Part shown: one piece after another, positions 11,901-27,318 of the stretch
Position numbering within the stretch: the stretch's first letter is position 1
How the letters are laid out: each line of letters begins with the position of its first letter
Assembly: GCA_002118135.1 (NCBI GenBank)
Contig: BDIU01000039.1
Location: 186,001-250,000, forward strand
DNA length: 64,000 nt
From: Trebouxia sp. TZW2008
Taxonomy: Eukaryota > Chlorophyta > Trebouxiophyceae > Trebouxiales > Trebouxiaceae
Direction of reading: 5' to 3'
Position numbers and translations under genes: made by a program
Notes under the pieces: generated by a model
What the model was told of the DNA's origin: nothing
Seen by the model: the letters and a program-made list of their open reading frames with translations, nothing else
Databases searched by the model: none

Positions 11901-14900
11901 CAGAGTGTAAACTCAGCAGCGTCCTGATAGCATTGACCAAATTCTGCCTAGATAGTACAGCTGACTAGCCTCATGCAATTGAAGACACAGCAAAGACACA
12001 TAGCACTTGTGATATGGGCTTACATCTATTTGTCCTGTGAGGCAGACTGTGAACTCTGCTGGTTTCTGATAGCATTGGTTGAAGTGGTTACAGGCAGCGT
12101 CCACATCCAGGTTGTCCAAATCCTTCAGCTCAGCTGACTGGAAGTAATAGCAGTTGCCGTAGTTGATGGCACGCACTCTCTTGACAAAAGCTTGCGCTGG
12201 ATTACGGATCTGCGCTATCAAGCTTTCTCTCATGAACCTGTACAAAATGTCACAAAATGATGCGACAGTTGTCTTCACCTTGACTGCTTGAAAATAATAG
12301 CGGTTGCCGTAGTTGAGCAAAAGCACCCTCTTCACCAAGGCTTCTGCTGAGTTGTGGGTTTGTGCTATCAAGCTTTCCCTCGTCACCTGAGCAGAAAGCC
12401 AAGGTTTACAGGTCCCAGTAATTGGTGTGACATCAGAGGTGACCGCCTTGTGCATCAGCCTGATTGTCAATTGAGCGGCACTAAGATTGCATCCCACAGG
12501 TCGAGGCGGCCGGGCCAAGCTGACTTCTTGCAGACACTTTTGCAGGTCCTTGGTATTGCGTGTGCCGTTACGCCGACACGGCGACACTATAGCACTACAT
12601 CACAGGCTGCCAGTGACCCCTGTGGTGCAATGCTCAAATAGACAGGCTGCTGCAGCATTACGTCACACATGTACAGCACCTCAATTTTGAGTGTGACATT
12701 ACGGCAGAAAAGGTTGCAAACCAGCAGCTGCACTGGGTAACTGGCAACACACCACAGTTGTGAAGATGGAGGCTGCTCAAGCAAGCTACATCATACTGGT
12801 TTGCAGGTCTCTTCTGCTGAGCTTGACATTGCTCCAGAATGGCAGTCACCAGAGCAGCACATGGCCAAAACATGCAGGCGACTGGTCACATGATGTAAGG
12901 CCGCAGCTCATGAAGCGAGGATGCTAGAGCTGCTTACGTCATACAAGCTTGCAGGTCCCCAGTGTTCCGTGTGACATTGTGGCTGAAGAGGTCATGCACC
13001 AGCCTGCAATTAATTGGGACAGCAACGACAGACAAGCAGTGACCCAGATGATGCACCTCTAAATGTCAAATCTGCTGAGGCAACTTACGTCATACAAGTT
13101 TGCAAGTCTTCAGTGTTGGGGGTGACATTGTGTTGGAACAGCTTGTGAACCAATTGTAGGCCTTCCTCCATATCCCCTGGCGAGTCTTCACCGGCAAACT
13201 TACGCCAGTAGGCTCCCTCTGACATGCTCAGCTGCACCCGCTTGCCAGTCAGCAAATCAGCCAGCACCTGCAGAAGAGACAAAGGATATGAAGGTATGCC
13301 ACAATGACTTGCTCCTGCAATCGTTGTGTACCCCATGCCTAGCACAACAAGATGCCCATGACGTGTGCCCAGACAATAAACCCATGCAGATGTACCACAA
13401 GGTGTCCTAGATGCATCAAGCATTTTTACTGGGAGAGACAGCTAAGGACAGGCAGAAGAACCTCAGCTCAGTCCGAGCGCTTGTGACAAGGCCTAGGCTG
13501 TGCAACACGTGCGAGCTGAGGAGCCGACCAGAGCTAAAGCATATGCCACAGTGACACCCTTGCGTACTCAATCAAAGTGTCATCAGCAAGCAAGTACTGT
13601 TTGACAGTCCAAGCAAACAAGATGAGGTCTTGGGGTCAAGCATTGGTGAAAAAACTGACCTCTGGCTTGAAGCCAAAGGGTCCAAGCTCCTGTGCCAGTG
13701 TGTTGCCCATGCTGCAGGTCTTGAAAGTGGCCTGGGGCACTTCTGTCAGCCCTCCTGGGGCAAAGCCAGACAACAGAACCTGATCTCCCAAAAAATCTGT
13801 CTTCTTGTAGCAAATCTGCAGTGCACACAACTGCTGTTGCGGACACAGACCAATACAGTCCATCACACCTGCAGTGTATGCATCAGCTATTGCAGACCAA
13901 GAGAACCAAGCAAAGGCAATGGGGAGGGGGGGGGGGGGGAAACNNGGGGGGGGGGGGGGGGGGGGGGGGGGCAATCACAGGCACAGGCAGACATGAATCT
14001 GGAGACAATGGTCTCTTCTGAAGTAGGCTTAGTTCAGCCAGCACTAGCTGATCACATAGAGTCTTGCCCTTGCTGCAAAACTCCTGGATAACTTGAGCAG
14101 ACCAAATGCAAAGAAGCCGAAGACTCACTTGTGCAATGCATTAGATGCAGAATGCACCAGTAGCAGCTGGAACCCCAGCTGCTAACTGGCAGACTGCATG
14201 CTGTTGCATTCAAGGTCGTGTGGAACAGAGGATCTTGAAATGCAGCAGCTGTTGGCCATGCAGAGGCCCTGGGAGCAAATGCCTGATGGCCGTTTCATGG
14301 GGCTGACACAGCAGCCGCATATACCCGTATTTTGTTACTCAGCATGACCTCTGTGGCAGCGAAGACAGTGTGTTCCTCCCTGCTGATGTTTGATACATGG
14401 GATCTGACACATGGGACCTAATGAGAATGGACAGGCCCTAAGATAGCAGTCACTGACAGGTGTGCTTACCCGCATGCCATTGCTTAGCATAAGCTCTGTA
14501 GCTCCAAAGACAGGGTACTCCCTCCTACTGACGACCTGTCCAGCTTCTGGCTCCGAAGCCAGGATGCTGGTGGGCGTGTCCTCTTCAGGCAATGGCTCAA
14601 TTGACCCAGAGGCCTCCTCTTGGTCTACTTCTTCAATCACTCTCTGCAGCTCATCTGTACTCACAGACCTGCAGTCACCGATCACGAGATGCTTAGTCGC
14701 CGGTGGGTGTGGGCAAGGCTCAGTTGACCCAGAGGCCTCCTCTTCCTCTACCTCTTTGGTCACTCTCTGCAGCTCATAGGTGACAGGTGTGTGCTAAGAG
14801 GCTTGACTGGCTGAATCATATAGCACGCATGTCACAGCACAGACTGCCTGTTCAGTGTATGTTTGGGTATTTGCCAGGTGCAAAGGCCAGGTGTAAGTCC

Positions 14901-17900
14901 TGCAACACTTGGCAGGCAAATTTGTACAAAACCCTTTCCACCCTACATACTCACGGTCAATGGTTAACGTTAGCACAGGACCAAAGCGGCTGGAGACAGT
15001 TGACTGCGCCAGTACGTACCTAAATAGGCCTGCTGGGCCTGCTGAGAATGCTTTTTGAATGGAATCAAAGGAATGATGGGTGTGTGGCGCTGTACTGATG
15101 TAGGATTCACCTTTTGTGGCTGATGGCCTTCACTGTGGAGCTACAGCTAGGCTTGAAGTTGTTTGCCACTTTCTTCAAGTCTGCCGCTGTGATCCTCGGC
15201 AGCAACGTCTTGGACAGCTGAGCTTCATACTTGCGCCCCACGACAAAGTCCTGATTCTGGAAGTGTCGTACATACTCATCTCGCAGATCCTGCAGTCAAT
15301 GCCACTGTTACCCTGCAGTCCTCTGATGCAACAGGTCGCAAACATAATGGCGGCGTTGAGCTTCACTCTGAGCAGCTGACTCGTTCAAATCATCTTTGCC
15401 TTCTTCTGTGTCCAACCTAATCATGCAAGATCTGCCGTGCAAGTCTGAAGCTGTGTAGATGTGTAGGTGAGTGATGGTGCAGAGTTACAGTCACCTGTGT
15501 CAGTGTGTGGTTGAGCACATGTTGAGGTGAATGCACTGACCTGGGAGTAGTCCTGGTCCCTCTCAATGTAGGCGGACTCCACGTCGGACATCATGGAGGC
15601 GCAGGCCTGCCTCACCTCCCGCTCTGAGAACCCATGCAGCCTGATGCGTGCCAGCTCTGTCAACAGCGCCTGCAACTCACAGAGAAGTGAGACATCTCAC
15701 AACAAACATGACCTGGCAGCCTGTGGCCCAACAAGGATGTAGGCAGACTCCACGTCAGACATCAGGAGGTGCAGGCCTGCCTCACCTCCCGCTCTGAGAA
15801 CCCATGCAGCCTGATGCGTGCCAGCTCTGTCAACAGCGCCTGCAACTCACAGAGAAGTGAGACATCTCACAGCAAACATAACCTGGCAGCCTGTGGCCCA
15901 ACAAAGATGTAGGCAGACTCCACGTCAGACATCATGGAGGCGCAGGCCTGCCTCACCTCCCGCTCTGAGAACCCATGCAGCCTGATGCGCGCCAGCTCTG
16001 TCAGCAGCGCCTGCAAGCGGCAGCTATCACAATTGAGCTATTTGTGCAAGGTCATTGGGTAACAAGGAAGACATGAAGGTGCAGCCCAGTGCACGCCAGC
16101 TCTGTCAACAGCGCCTGCAATCCCACACTTACAAGTGGCTGATTCATGGCAGTGCTTCAGGCCTGCCTCACCTCCCGCTCTGAGAACCCATGCAGCCTGT
16201 TACGAGCCAGCTCTGTCAGCAGCGCCTGCAAATTCAAGCGGCTCACATAACATGCCTGCCTGTAGTCACTTGAATCAAAAGTTCAGTGCGCCCAGCAAAA
16301 TGAACATCGCCTGTTATGGCAGATCTAATCAAATTGTGCCTAAACCTGCATTGTTGATACCTATTACCTGCCATAGCAGATGCAGCTCAGCATGCTCAGA
16401 TGAACATGCCAGATATGAAACAAAAATTATGTCAAATGCAGCCAGTAGGAGCAAGTCGCCAGTCGCCTGTTTTCTCTGGCAAGTTGCGGTGTTAGTGAAT
16501 GTGCCGCATATGCCAAATGTAGTCAGTACACATGAGTAGCTAAAGCAGGCAAACAGCTTGTTGCTAAGGCTAGCAGCTTTATTGAGCCGCCCAAACTAAG
16601 CTGGCCTGACAAGATAGGACTTGGGCTGGACAACCCTAGCAATTGTGCTAGAACCAGTAACAACCACTCACACTCACATCAGCAATGAATGGCAACTGCA
16701 CTGTTTTGTGGTGTACCTTCATGGCTCTGATGAGCCCCCCTTCACCCACAGTGGCAGCTAGGACATATCCCTCGATGGTTTTTGTGGCCTGCTCAGCGCC
16801 GACCTGCACACCATCATTATCACCGTCATCATCCACTATGATCAACACATGTACTATAGCTGTTTTCTTACACTTGATCTCCTTAGTAGTGACATCAGTA
16901 TTGTCGCCTTGATGCTGGCTGTCTTTAGCACTCTATTGTTCCATACCACTGATGCTGTGATTGCTATGACTGTTGCAAGATTCATTGCTACTGACATGCG
17001 GACTGTCAAGCTGCTGTTAGCCTCTGTTGTGACACAGTGTCAAAGCTTGAATCTCATGCGCCCCTATCACGATGCCCAAAACAAGCCGGCCTGGCAAAGC
17101 AGGACTCACGCCACATAGGTGTGACTGAAATTTGGCATGTGTAACAATCATTAAAATGTTTCTGACTCTAATTCAGGTTGTTACTCTGGCTCTCAATGTT
17201 AATCTTAGGCACACCCATCTGTGCTAGGCACACCCAATTGTGCAATCTGACTGTGAAGGGCAATATTGTGAAAGTACCTGTGCAGCCCAGAAAGGAGGGT
17301 CTGGCTTGCGGCACAGCTTGTAGAAGCGGTTGTTGACAGCAGCCTGGAACATGCCATCCTGCAGAAACTTGATGTAGGCTGCGGGTGTGCTGATCTGTGC
17401 TCTGGGGTGATTGAAGGTGATCTGCACATTGGCGTGCTGCTGCTCCTTGTCCACAAAGGCGCTCACTCTTGGTTGGCTGTGCGGCGTCAGCTCAAACCTG
17501 CAGCCAAGCTCTTTGTGTGTCGACTTGTAGACATGCATACTGGGCACTTCGCTGCGTTGGCTATTGTGTCCACACCAAATGTGTCATGTACATGTTTGCT
17601 GGGCAGATGCAGGGTCACAGCTCCTTGTCTACAAAGGCGCTGACCCTTGGTTGGCTGTGCAGCGTCAGCTCAAACCTACAGCCAAGGTTGCAGGTGATGG
17701 ATTTGCATGCTGAAAAGATTCACAGACCTACACCTTGCCCAACATGGAGGCAATTTCTTGCTGCTTGGTGGCCATTCAAGAGTGTACATACGTGCTGAGC
17801 GTCTTCATGGACCACAGTCTGTTGCGAAAGGATCTTTTTTTGTTGCGCATGGCGGCGTTTCTTTTGCGTGAGCTATTGAGAGGACAGTACATCATCAAAG

Positions 17901-20069
17901 GTGTCAGTGTCACAGCATGATGCTGAGCAAGGAGCGCTGAGTACGCATCTCAACTTTACCTGGGGATTGGCTCAGCCTGCTTGCCAGATGCTTGACATTT
18001 GCCCAGGTGACGCTGGATCATCTCCACCACCACTCCAGGGTCTGAAAAGTCGCCAATTGCCACAACTGCCATGTTCTCAGGGCGATACCAGCGCTTGTAG
18101 AAGGCGAGGACTTTGGAGGCAGGAATGCCTTGAATGATGTCCTCCTTGCCTATCGGCAGCCTTTCTGCATACTGCGGGCACAATCTCAGGCAGATACTCA
18201 GACAGCTTTTGCATTTGACTAGGGTCCAGAGGACCCTGGAGCATGGATTGTTTAAGTTGGGAAGGTGCAGTGCTGACTCTTAGGTGTCATGCTTTGTCGA
18301 CATGAGCCACTGCAGAAGGGCAGTGCAGACCTCAGTTTGAAAGCACAAAATGCCCACAAGCAACAGCATCGTTTCAACATACCACACAGCAAACGTGCTT
18401 GGCAGGGTACTGGGTTGTACAAGTTAGGAGGGATCAAGCACGATAGCTTGCAGGACAAGGGCTAGTAAGCACTTTGTCCTACATCAAGCCTTTGTTCTAT
18501 TTTGCTTGACAGCTTGGCAGTCCAGCCTTTGAACTCACCAGATCTTATCGGGACAGAAATAGCACATGCAAACATTAGGGGTCATCACAGGCATCATGCA
18601 CGATTTGTCATGTTCCTGAGAAAGCATGTCTTTGCGGACTGACACAGCGAGCTGTCTGTACAGTGCAGATTTGCAACAACTGTCTCTTCACAAAACCAGA
18701 GCTCTGCATGCTGAGGCTTTGAAACACCTTGGTACCCTGCATCATAAGTTTCCACTGGGCTTCAGCCACACGCCCTCTGCTGTCCTTACCAGACCGCCAC
18801 TCTTCCATGACAGCACCCCTCTCATTGTCCAGGTCTGAAGAAGAGCACCTACAGTGTCACCAGGAAGCTGTCAGAATACACAGTTGCAATGTCTGCTAGA
18901 GGACTTCACAATGCTGGTTTTGCCGGACCGCCACTCTTCCACGACTGCACCCCTCTCGTTGTCCAAATCTGATGAAGAGCACCTGCAGCGCCAACAGTCA
19001 TGAGTGAGGCTGCCTAGATGCAAATGCCTGCTATAGCAGCATCCTTTTCGTGAGGGCTTCAGCCACTTGTCTCCTGCTATCTGAGCAGATTGCCACTCTT
19101 TCATGACTGCAACCCTTTCATTGTCCAAGTCTGAAGAAGAGCACCTGCAGTTGCAGCAGCAATAAGTCCTACCTGCATGTTGAGATGCAGCAGGATTCAC
19201 ATGCAGTCAGTTTGCTGCACAAACAAGCTCCTTCACGGAGCCCAGTCCAGAGGCAAGTGTTTTCTGGTTTGATTTGCTGGCAAGTGACAATCAAGATTGA
19301 AGGCATTGCAGAGGCCGCACAACTTAGATACATGGCAAGATTTGCGCACCTGATTTTTGTTGCAAACTCAGCAAAGACGTCAAAGCTGCGGTTCAGGATT
19401 TCAAGATTGTCATCGTCAGTTGGGACCTGAAACTCGTACACTGTATCATCTGCTGAAGTGTAGGCGTTTTGGCATGCGCCAAATTCTGCTCCAATGCTCT
19501 CCAAATACTTGACAAGGTCATGATTGGTATATCTCTGCAAGCAGCCAGCATATGACTGGTGATGAAATTGGTGAGATGCAGACGGGTCACTCTTCAAATG
19601 ACTAGCTCAGCTGAAGACATGTTGCAACACGCTTCATCTCTGCACCAGCTGCCATGCAAACCCAATTTTGCAGCAGCTGAATGCTAGCAAAATATCACGG
19701 CTGCTTTGCATTTTATTGCTAGCTGCTAGTAACAACCTCTGTGGCGTTGAAAGCAAGGTGTTCCACAATGTGCGCAACGCCCTGTTCATCATCACGCTCC
19801 ACTGCAGAGCCAATTTTGATAGCCAAAGCCAAAGCAGCTCTCTTCTGAGGCTTGGCACAAGTCTTGACGTAGTATCTGCGGTGCATTCCGCACGCTTGAG
19901 TTGATGCTGCTGTGCTCTGTTGCTCTAGAGCTGAGGTTGAGCAAAGGGCTAGGCCTTGCCTGATGCCGTTCGGCAGCACTCCATACTTCAAGTCGGGCGG
20001 ACCAAGGGGCAGAGCTGCGTCGTAATCTGCTATCTCCAGGTCAGGAAGCTGCCTGAACTCTGCCGCCAT
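8928..20069 (-). CDS. M16 (insulinase-type) zinc metalloprotease with C-terminal membrane anchor, plant PqqL-like
   Basis: Eighteen exons, all in phase, give 1001 residues: 20069-19960, 19875-19737, 19534-19350, 18848-18728, 18171-17960, 17497-17278, 16803-16717, 15669-15541, 15289-15111, 14668-14470, 13815-13660, 13267-13089, 12237-12024, 11313-11177, 10785-10629, 10301-10149, 9765-9631, 9221-8928. The zinc site is HIVEH (residues 72-76) in EQGVAHIVEHLAFNAT, and the third ligand is expected near ERGAVMEEW in exon 4. A second, inactive M16 half follows, as in the family. The protein ends in one hydrophobic helix (SGYWLLATAIGTASALVAAR) followed by basic residues, so it is probably anchored with its bulk on one side. 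Known M16 enzymes degrade peptides in closed chambers; the substrate here is unknown. Intron 1 has a GC donor (CAG|GCAAGG). Land-plant homologues are slightly shorter. Many introns hold degenerate copies of neighbouring exon edges (listed separately). Confidence 0.93.
9455..9530 (-). repeat. Relic copy of the 3' edge of M16 exon 17
   Basis: It repeats the exon-17 end encoding TTYMSRSFSL together with its GTGAGTG donor. It lies in intron 17, about 140-150 bp downstream of the real donor at 9631. Confidence 0.75.
11325..11440 (-). repeat. Relic copy of the 5' edge of M16 exon 14
   Basis: It encodes LLQEEEPLSLVQKYLASIPS, against EEELLSLVQKYLASIPS in the real exon (11313-11177). It keeps the GCAG acceptor context and lies just upstream in intron 13. 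Confidence 0.8.
11690..11955 (-). repeat. Two relic copies of the 3' edge of M16 exon 13
   Basis: Segments at about 11885-11950 (QCYQDAAEFTLCRTS) and 11690-11760 (VCVVCLTGPMDMS) resemble the real exon end QCYQKPAEFTVCLTGQID. Each is followed by GTAAG, so both keep a donor. They lie in intron 13. Confidence 0.75.
12285..12400 (-). repeat. Relic copy of the 5' part of M16 exon 13, open and with both splice sites
   Basis: It encodes RESLIAQTHNSAEALVKRV and NYGNRYYFQ, against RESLIAQIRNPAQAFVKRV and NYGNCYYFQ in exon 13. It is bounded by CAG on one side and AAG|GTGAAG on the other. Its phase does not fit exon 12 directly, because AC|G TGA gives a stop, so I take it as non-functional. Confidence 0.75.
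12540..13010 (-). repeat. Three relic copies of the 3' edge of M16 exon 12
   Basis: Copies at about 12937-13010 (HNVTRNTGDLQACM, with GTAAGC donor), 12665-12720 (strongly decayed) and 12540-12575 (GTRNTKDLQKCLQ) resemble the real exon end HNVTPNTEDLQTCM at 13089. All lie in intron 12. Confidence 0.75.
13921..13970. other. Homopolymer G run with two undetermined bases
   Basis: A run of G interrupted by AAAC and NN (13944-13945) lies in intron 10 of the M16 gene. The Ns and the long homopolymer mark uncertain length here; the flanking exons are unaffected. Confidence 0.9.
14690..14800 (-). repeat. Relic copy of the 5' part of M16 exon 10
   Basis: The segment encoding ELQRVTKEVEEEEASGSTEP precedes the real exon 10, which has ELQRVIEEVDQEEASGSIEP. 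It sits in intron 9, keeps an open frame and is about 115 bp away. Confidence 0.8.
15725..16230 (-). repeat. Four tandem relic copies of M16 exon 8
   Basis: The acceptor/exon boundary of exon 8 (at 15669) recurs at 15839, 16010, 16114 and 16225. The first two copies cover most of the exon (LARIRLHGFSEREVRQACAS region; one has a 4-base deletion) and the last two are shorter. The steps are 170, 171, 104 and 111 bp. All lie in intron 7 upstream of the real exon. Confidence 0.9.
17615..17690 (-). repeat. Relic copy of the 5' edge of M16 exon 6
   Basis: It repeats the acceptor and the codons for FELTLHSQPRVSAFVDKEL, then a stop. It lies in intron 5, 179 bp upstream of the real exon 6 acceptor (17497). 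Confidence 0.85.
18890..19144 (-). repeat. Two relic copies of the 5' part of M16 exon 4
   Basis: Acceptor/exon boundaries at 19144 and 18982 precede the real one at 18848. Both copies encode CSSSDLDNER followed by a version of the EEWRSGK segment, then lose similarity. They lie in intron 3. Confidence 0.88.
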
Positions 20070-24158
<4,089 letters not shown>

Positions 24159-24382
24159 TGCAACAGGGGGCTGTGATGTTGTTGTGTCGCTGTGTGCCAT
24201 GTAACACAGATCTTCTTCTTTGATTCTGCACCTGATCCTAAACTGCATGTTGCCAGGCACATCTTTCAGCATGCCAGAGTCTGCTACTGCTGCTGTTAGC
24301 GATGCCTTGTTCTTGCAAGTTGCTACAGTCGCAAGCAAGCCTGCATGTCAACCATCATTGTCATCATTGTGACCTGACTCTT

Positions 24383-24441
24383 GGGCTGCCTCTTTAGACA
24401 GAGGCTCCCGTTATGATGCCTAACGGCATAGACTTTTCTTT
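24383..24441 (+). repeat. Double-hairpin dispersed element, copy 1
   Basis: GCCTCT-TTAGAC-AGAGGC forms a 6-bp stem. The next hairpin is CCGTTA-TGATGCC-TAACGG, again 6 bp and perfect. A T-rich run with TTTTC follows. It lies 225 bp after the GAPDH stop codon. Two further copies are at 42303-42376 (minus) and 43963-44030 (plus). Confidence 0.8.
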
Positions 24442-24750
24442 GTTTCTTTCTTGTCACTTGACTACTAATATACAAACAGTAGTTCAACTGAAGACAACCT
24501 GTCTAGACCACCCTACGTGAAGCAGATCGATAAGACGTATCTCCATATGATGACACCAGCCCCAACTCAAGCAGTATGATCACAAGTGTATGCCATTCCA
24601 TGGTGCAGAGCATTTAGAAGTGCATTGATACTTCCAGTTGGTGCCTCATTCAATGAATGAGTTGCCTTCAATCCTTGTGCACAGGCAATTGATCAGCACA
24701 TACGCTGCAACAACGTTTGTTCTCCAAGAAGCAAGACATCTGATGTAAGC

Positions 24751-26313
24751 TCAGTCTAGAAGGGCAATTCTAGACTTAATGTCAGAAACCACCCAGTCAA
24801 AGCCATCTATCAGACCTGCACCAGTCACTGCACTGCATCCAACTATCCTCCAATGCCGCGTACCCATTGCATCCAGCTCTAACACCTGCAGGCGGGGCAG
24901 GATATCGATGCAGGCATGCATCTCACATGAAACATTGCATGAAACACAAACTTTGTAAGCTGGAGAGCTGCTGTAGCTGAAGACAAACAAATGGGCTCTA
25001 GCACCTGCATGCGACGCAGGACGCGGATGACAGGCATGCAACCTGAGCAGTCTGAGGAATGCAAGCTTCGCGAGCTGTGTAGCTGACGTAGCTTAATAAA
25101 AAGAATCAAGGTGCAAGCACCTTGGTGAGCAAGGGCGGCGGCAATCTCTTGATATGATGAGCAGGTGATATGAAGCTTTAACAACGGCTGTAAGCGCGTG
25201 GTGCCGAGAATCCTGCAGAGCAAGAATGGGGCCCTATCCTATGCAATGATGGTGTCTTGCACAAATGCCCTGCAGATGTCTGTCCTAGGCCAATGAATGC
25301 TTTCTTGAGGACAGGCAGCTGCGATGGTTTTTGTGCAAGACACAGCCATGGCATAGGATAGGACCCAACGTTTGCTCTGTAGGCTTGCAGAGTGTCACGT
25401 GATGCCTTGCAAGACTGTGACTGCAGCAGCTCATTGGCAAATCATAAATGATGCCATTATACACTGACAGCCACTGGTACAGTGGCGAGTCTGTCTCTTT
25501 CAAGATTGACCGCAAGCGACTCGTCAAGCGTATCCTGGCAGGGCATTCTCAATGAGCATGAAGAAGTGCTGGGTCTGCAAAAGCATGTCTGTCATTGACG
25601 AAATTTGCCCGCTTATGCTTGGCGTGGTGCTTGTGGTCAAGTGGGGTACCTTTTGAAGCTGTGTGGCAGGTAAGGAGCCTGCAAGATCCTGCTTGTTGGC
25701 AAAGATTAGAAGCGTCGCGCCGGTCAGCCTCTCCTCCTTGAGCAGGTTGTGCAGCTCAGCTCTGCAGTCTTCCAGCCTGTGCAGATCTGTGGTGTCTACC
25801 ACCCATATCATGGCATCTGTTTGTTCGTAGTAGTTCCTCCAGTATGACCGTAGTGTCTTTTGACCACCGACATCCCAGATGTTAAGTCTGTACCTGATGC
25901 ACAACAGCAGCAGCCATTGCTTAGCCTCTGAAGGCAAATGATGAACAGCGTAGCAGTCACATGAAAAGAGATATGAAACTGATACAGGCATGGAGGATCA
26001 TAAAGTGTATGACGCAGGTAGCTTTGCTGTTGCCGATCAGTGAGATGTGGCTAGCACCTGCTCACCCATTGAACTGCATCGTCTTGATGTTGAACCCCAA
26101 TGTTGGACTGATGGTGGTGATGTCTTCATTGTTGAGCCGCTTAACGATGGTTGTCTTGCCAGCGTTGTCTAAGCCACTGCGGGTGTAGCCTTTTGTTGAA
26201 AAGCTGACTTGCCAGCATACATTTGACACAAATTGAGAGAATGCTTACACCATGAGCAGTCGCATCTCCTTTTCCTTCTGCTTCACCTTCTTAATGATCG
26301 TCAACAAACCCAT
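24751..26313 (-). CDS. ARL2: ADP-ribosylation factor-like GTPase ARL2 (TITAN5 type)
   Basis: Exons 26313-26249, 26176-26066, 25893-25650 and 24885-24751 give 184 residues, exactly the family length. The start [18 protein letters not shown] is the ARL2 N-terminus, with Gly2. GLDNAGKT is the P-loop, WDVGGQ switch II and NKQD the guanine-specificity motif; the end [12 protein letters not shown]...GFDWVV is typical. ARL2 acts with tubulin cofactors in alpha/beta-tubulin folding and with PDEdelta/BART effectors; the plant orthologue is needed for cell division in embryos. Intron 3 (24886-25649) carries a large foldback and a decayed repeat of the exon 4 acceptor region near 25000. Confidence 0.96.
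25205..25390. repeat. Long imperfect foldback in ARL2 intron 3
   Basis: The left arm (about 25211-25292) and right arm (about 25303-25388) are reverse complements over roughly 80 bases with scattered mismatches. Examples are CCTATCCTATGC against GCATAGGATAGG, TGTCTTGCACAAA against TTTGTGCAAGACA, and CTGTCCT against AGGACAG near the apex. The loop is short. It resembles a MITE-like or pre-miRNA-like hairpin. It is not derived from an ARL2 exon as far as I can see. Confidence 0.8.
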
Positions 26314-27318
26314 GGTGGGTGAGCTAGACCCCAAGAACAGCAGGCTACGCGCTCAACGAACAACAAAAGCAAGTTGGACCAAGACTGCTGCCAAAAGCCC
26401 TTTTCTCTGTTGCGATCCACTAACAAGTGCCGTCCTCTGCCATAAAGAGGTATGCAATAGATCGCTCGGCACGCGTTGATCTCGCTGACACGAGCACGGA
26501 TCCACGTCTCACAATGCGTGTTGCACGAGGAGCAGCACTCGTCAGCTATCTTTGTCAAGTCTGTAACGAAAGCTGGAGCACAAGTCACGCTGATCGTGGT
26601 CCTGGCGGTCAAACTGAGTCTGAGTGAGCACAGCACAGCAAGGCAGTCAGAGGTCTTCTTCTTTGTATGGACATCTGCTGATGACATTTGAAAAATGTAC
26701 TTGGCATGCAAATCCGAGGTTACAAGCCGCACCCGTGCATTGCATTGCGTTGCATTGCGTTGCGTTGCATGCCCTTGATTGCAACATCTGCCGTTATCCT
26801 CACACGCCATATATAGTCGACATGACATCAACCTCAGACAGTTGTACGTGTTATGGCCTGCTGGTTCTTGGTGATCCCTCATACGACCAGCAAGAAAGCA
26901 GACCTCAGGTCTAGGCCTTCACTTTGCAACCGCTACGGTGAATAAGCTGCCATCAATGCGGTTCTCAAAATTGCATGTAGCATTCCGCAAGATTGCAACA
27001 TGGTGTTCAATGGTCTACACCACACACTGCGACACACAGCCTGGCAAGACGGGGACAAATTTCTAGCTTAAACACTAAACGGGTTTTGGGCCGCCTTGCA
27101 CCGGTATGGCCTTTGTGGTAAATCCACTTCCACATAGGGACGGACTCCACTTGGGTTCACATAAATTCTCAGATCACTTTTTGCCTTTATTTGAGGGGTT
27201 CTGCCGACATGGATGTATGTACAACTACCTGCTTTATGGTATATATACTGCGTGAGCATCATTGCAGCTGGCTGCAATTGCAATCTTCATCAGCATGTTG
27301 GTCTGGATCATGTCACTG
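26314..27318. other. Intergenic between ARL2 5' end and HAD gene 3' end
   Basis: The ARL2 promoter should lie at the left side. A purine/pyrimidine alternating tract TTGCATTGCGTTGCATTGCG occurs near 26738-26770. No gene was seen. Confidence 0.5.

Noticed and set aside
13583..14128. Poly-Pro and poly-Gly frames on both strands
   Set aside because: They are produced by the homopolymer G run with Ns.
26301..26882. 193-codon minus frame over the ARL2 start
   Set aside because: It overlaps the ARL2 first exon in another frame and is Cys/His-rich without pattern.
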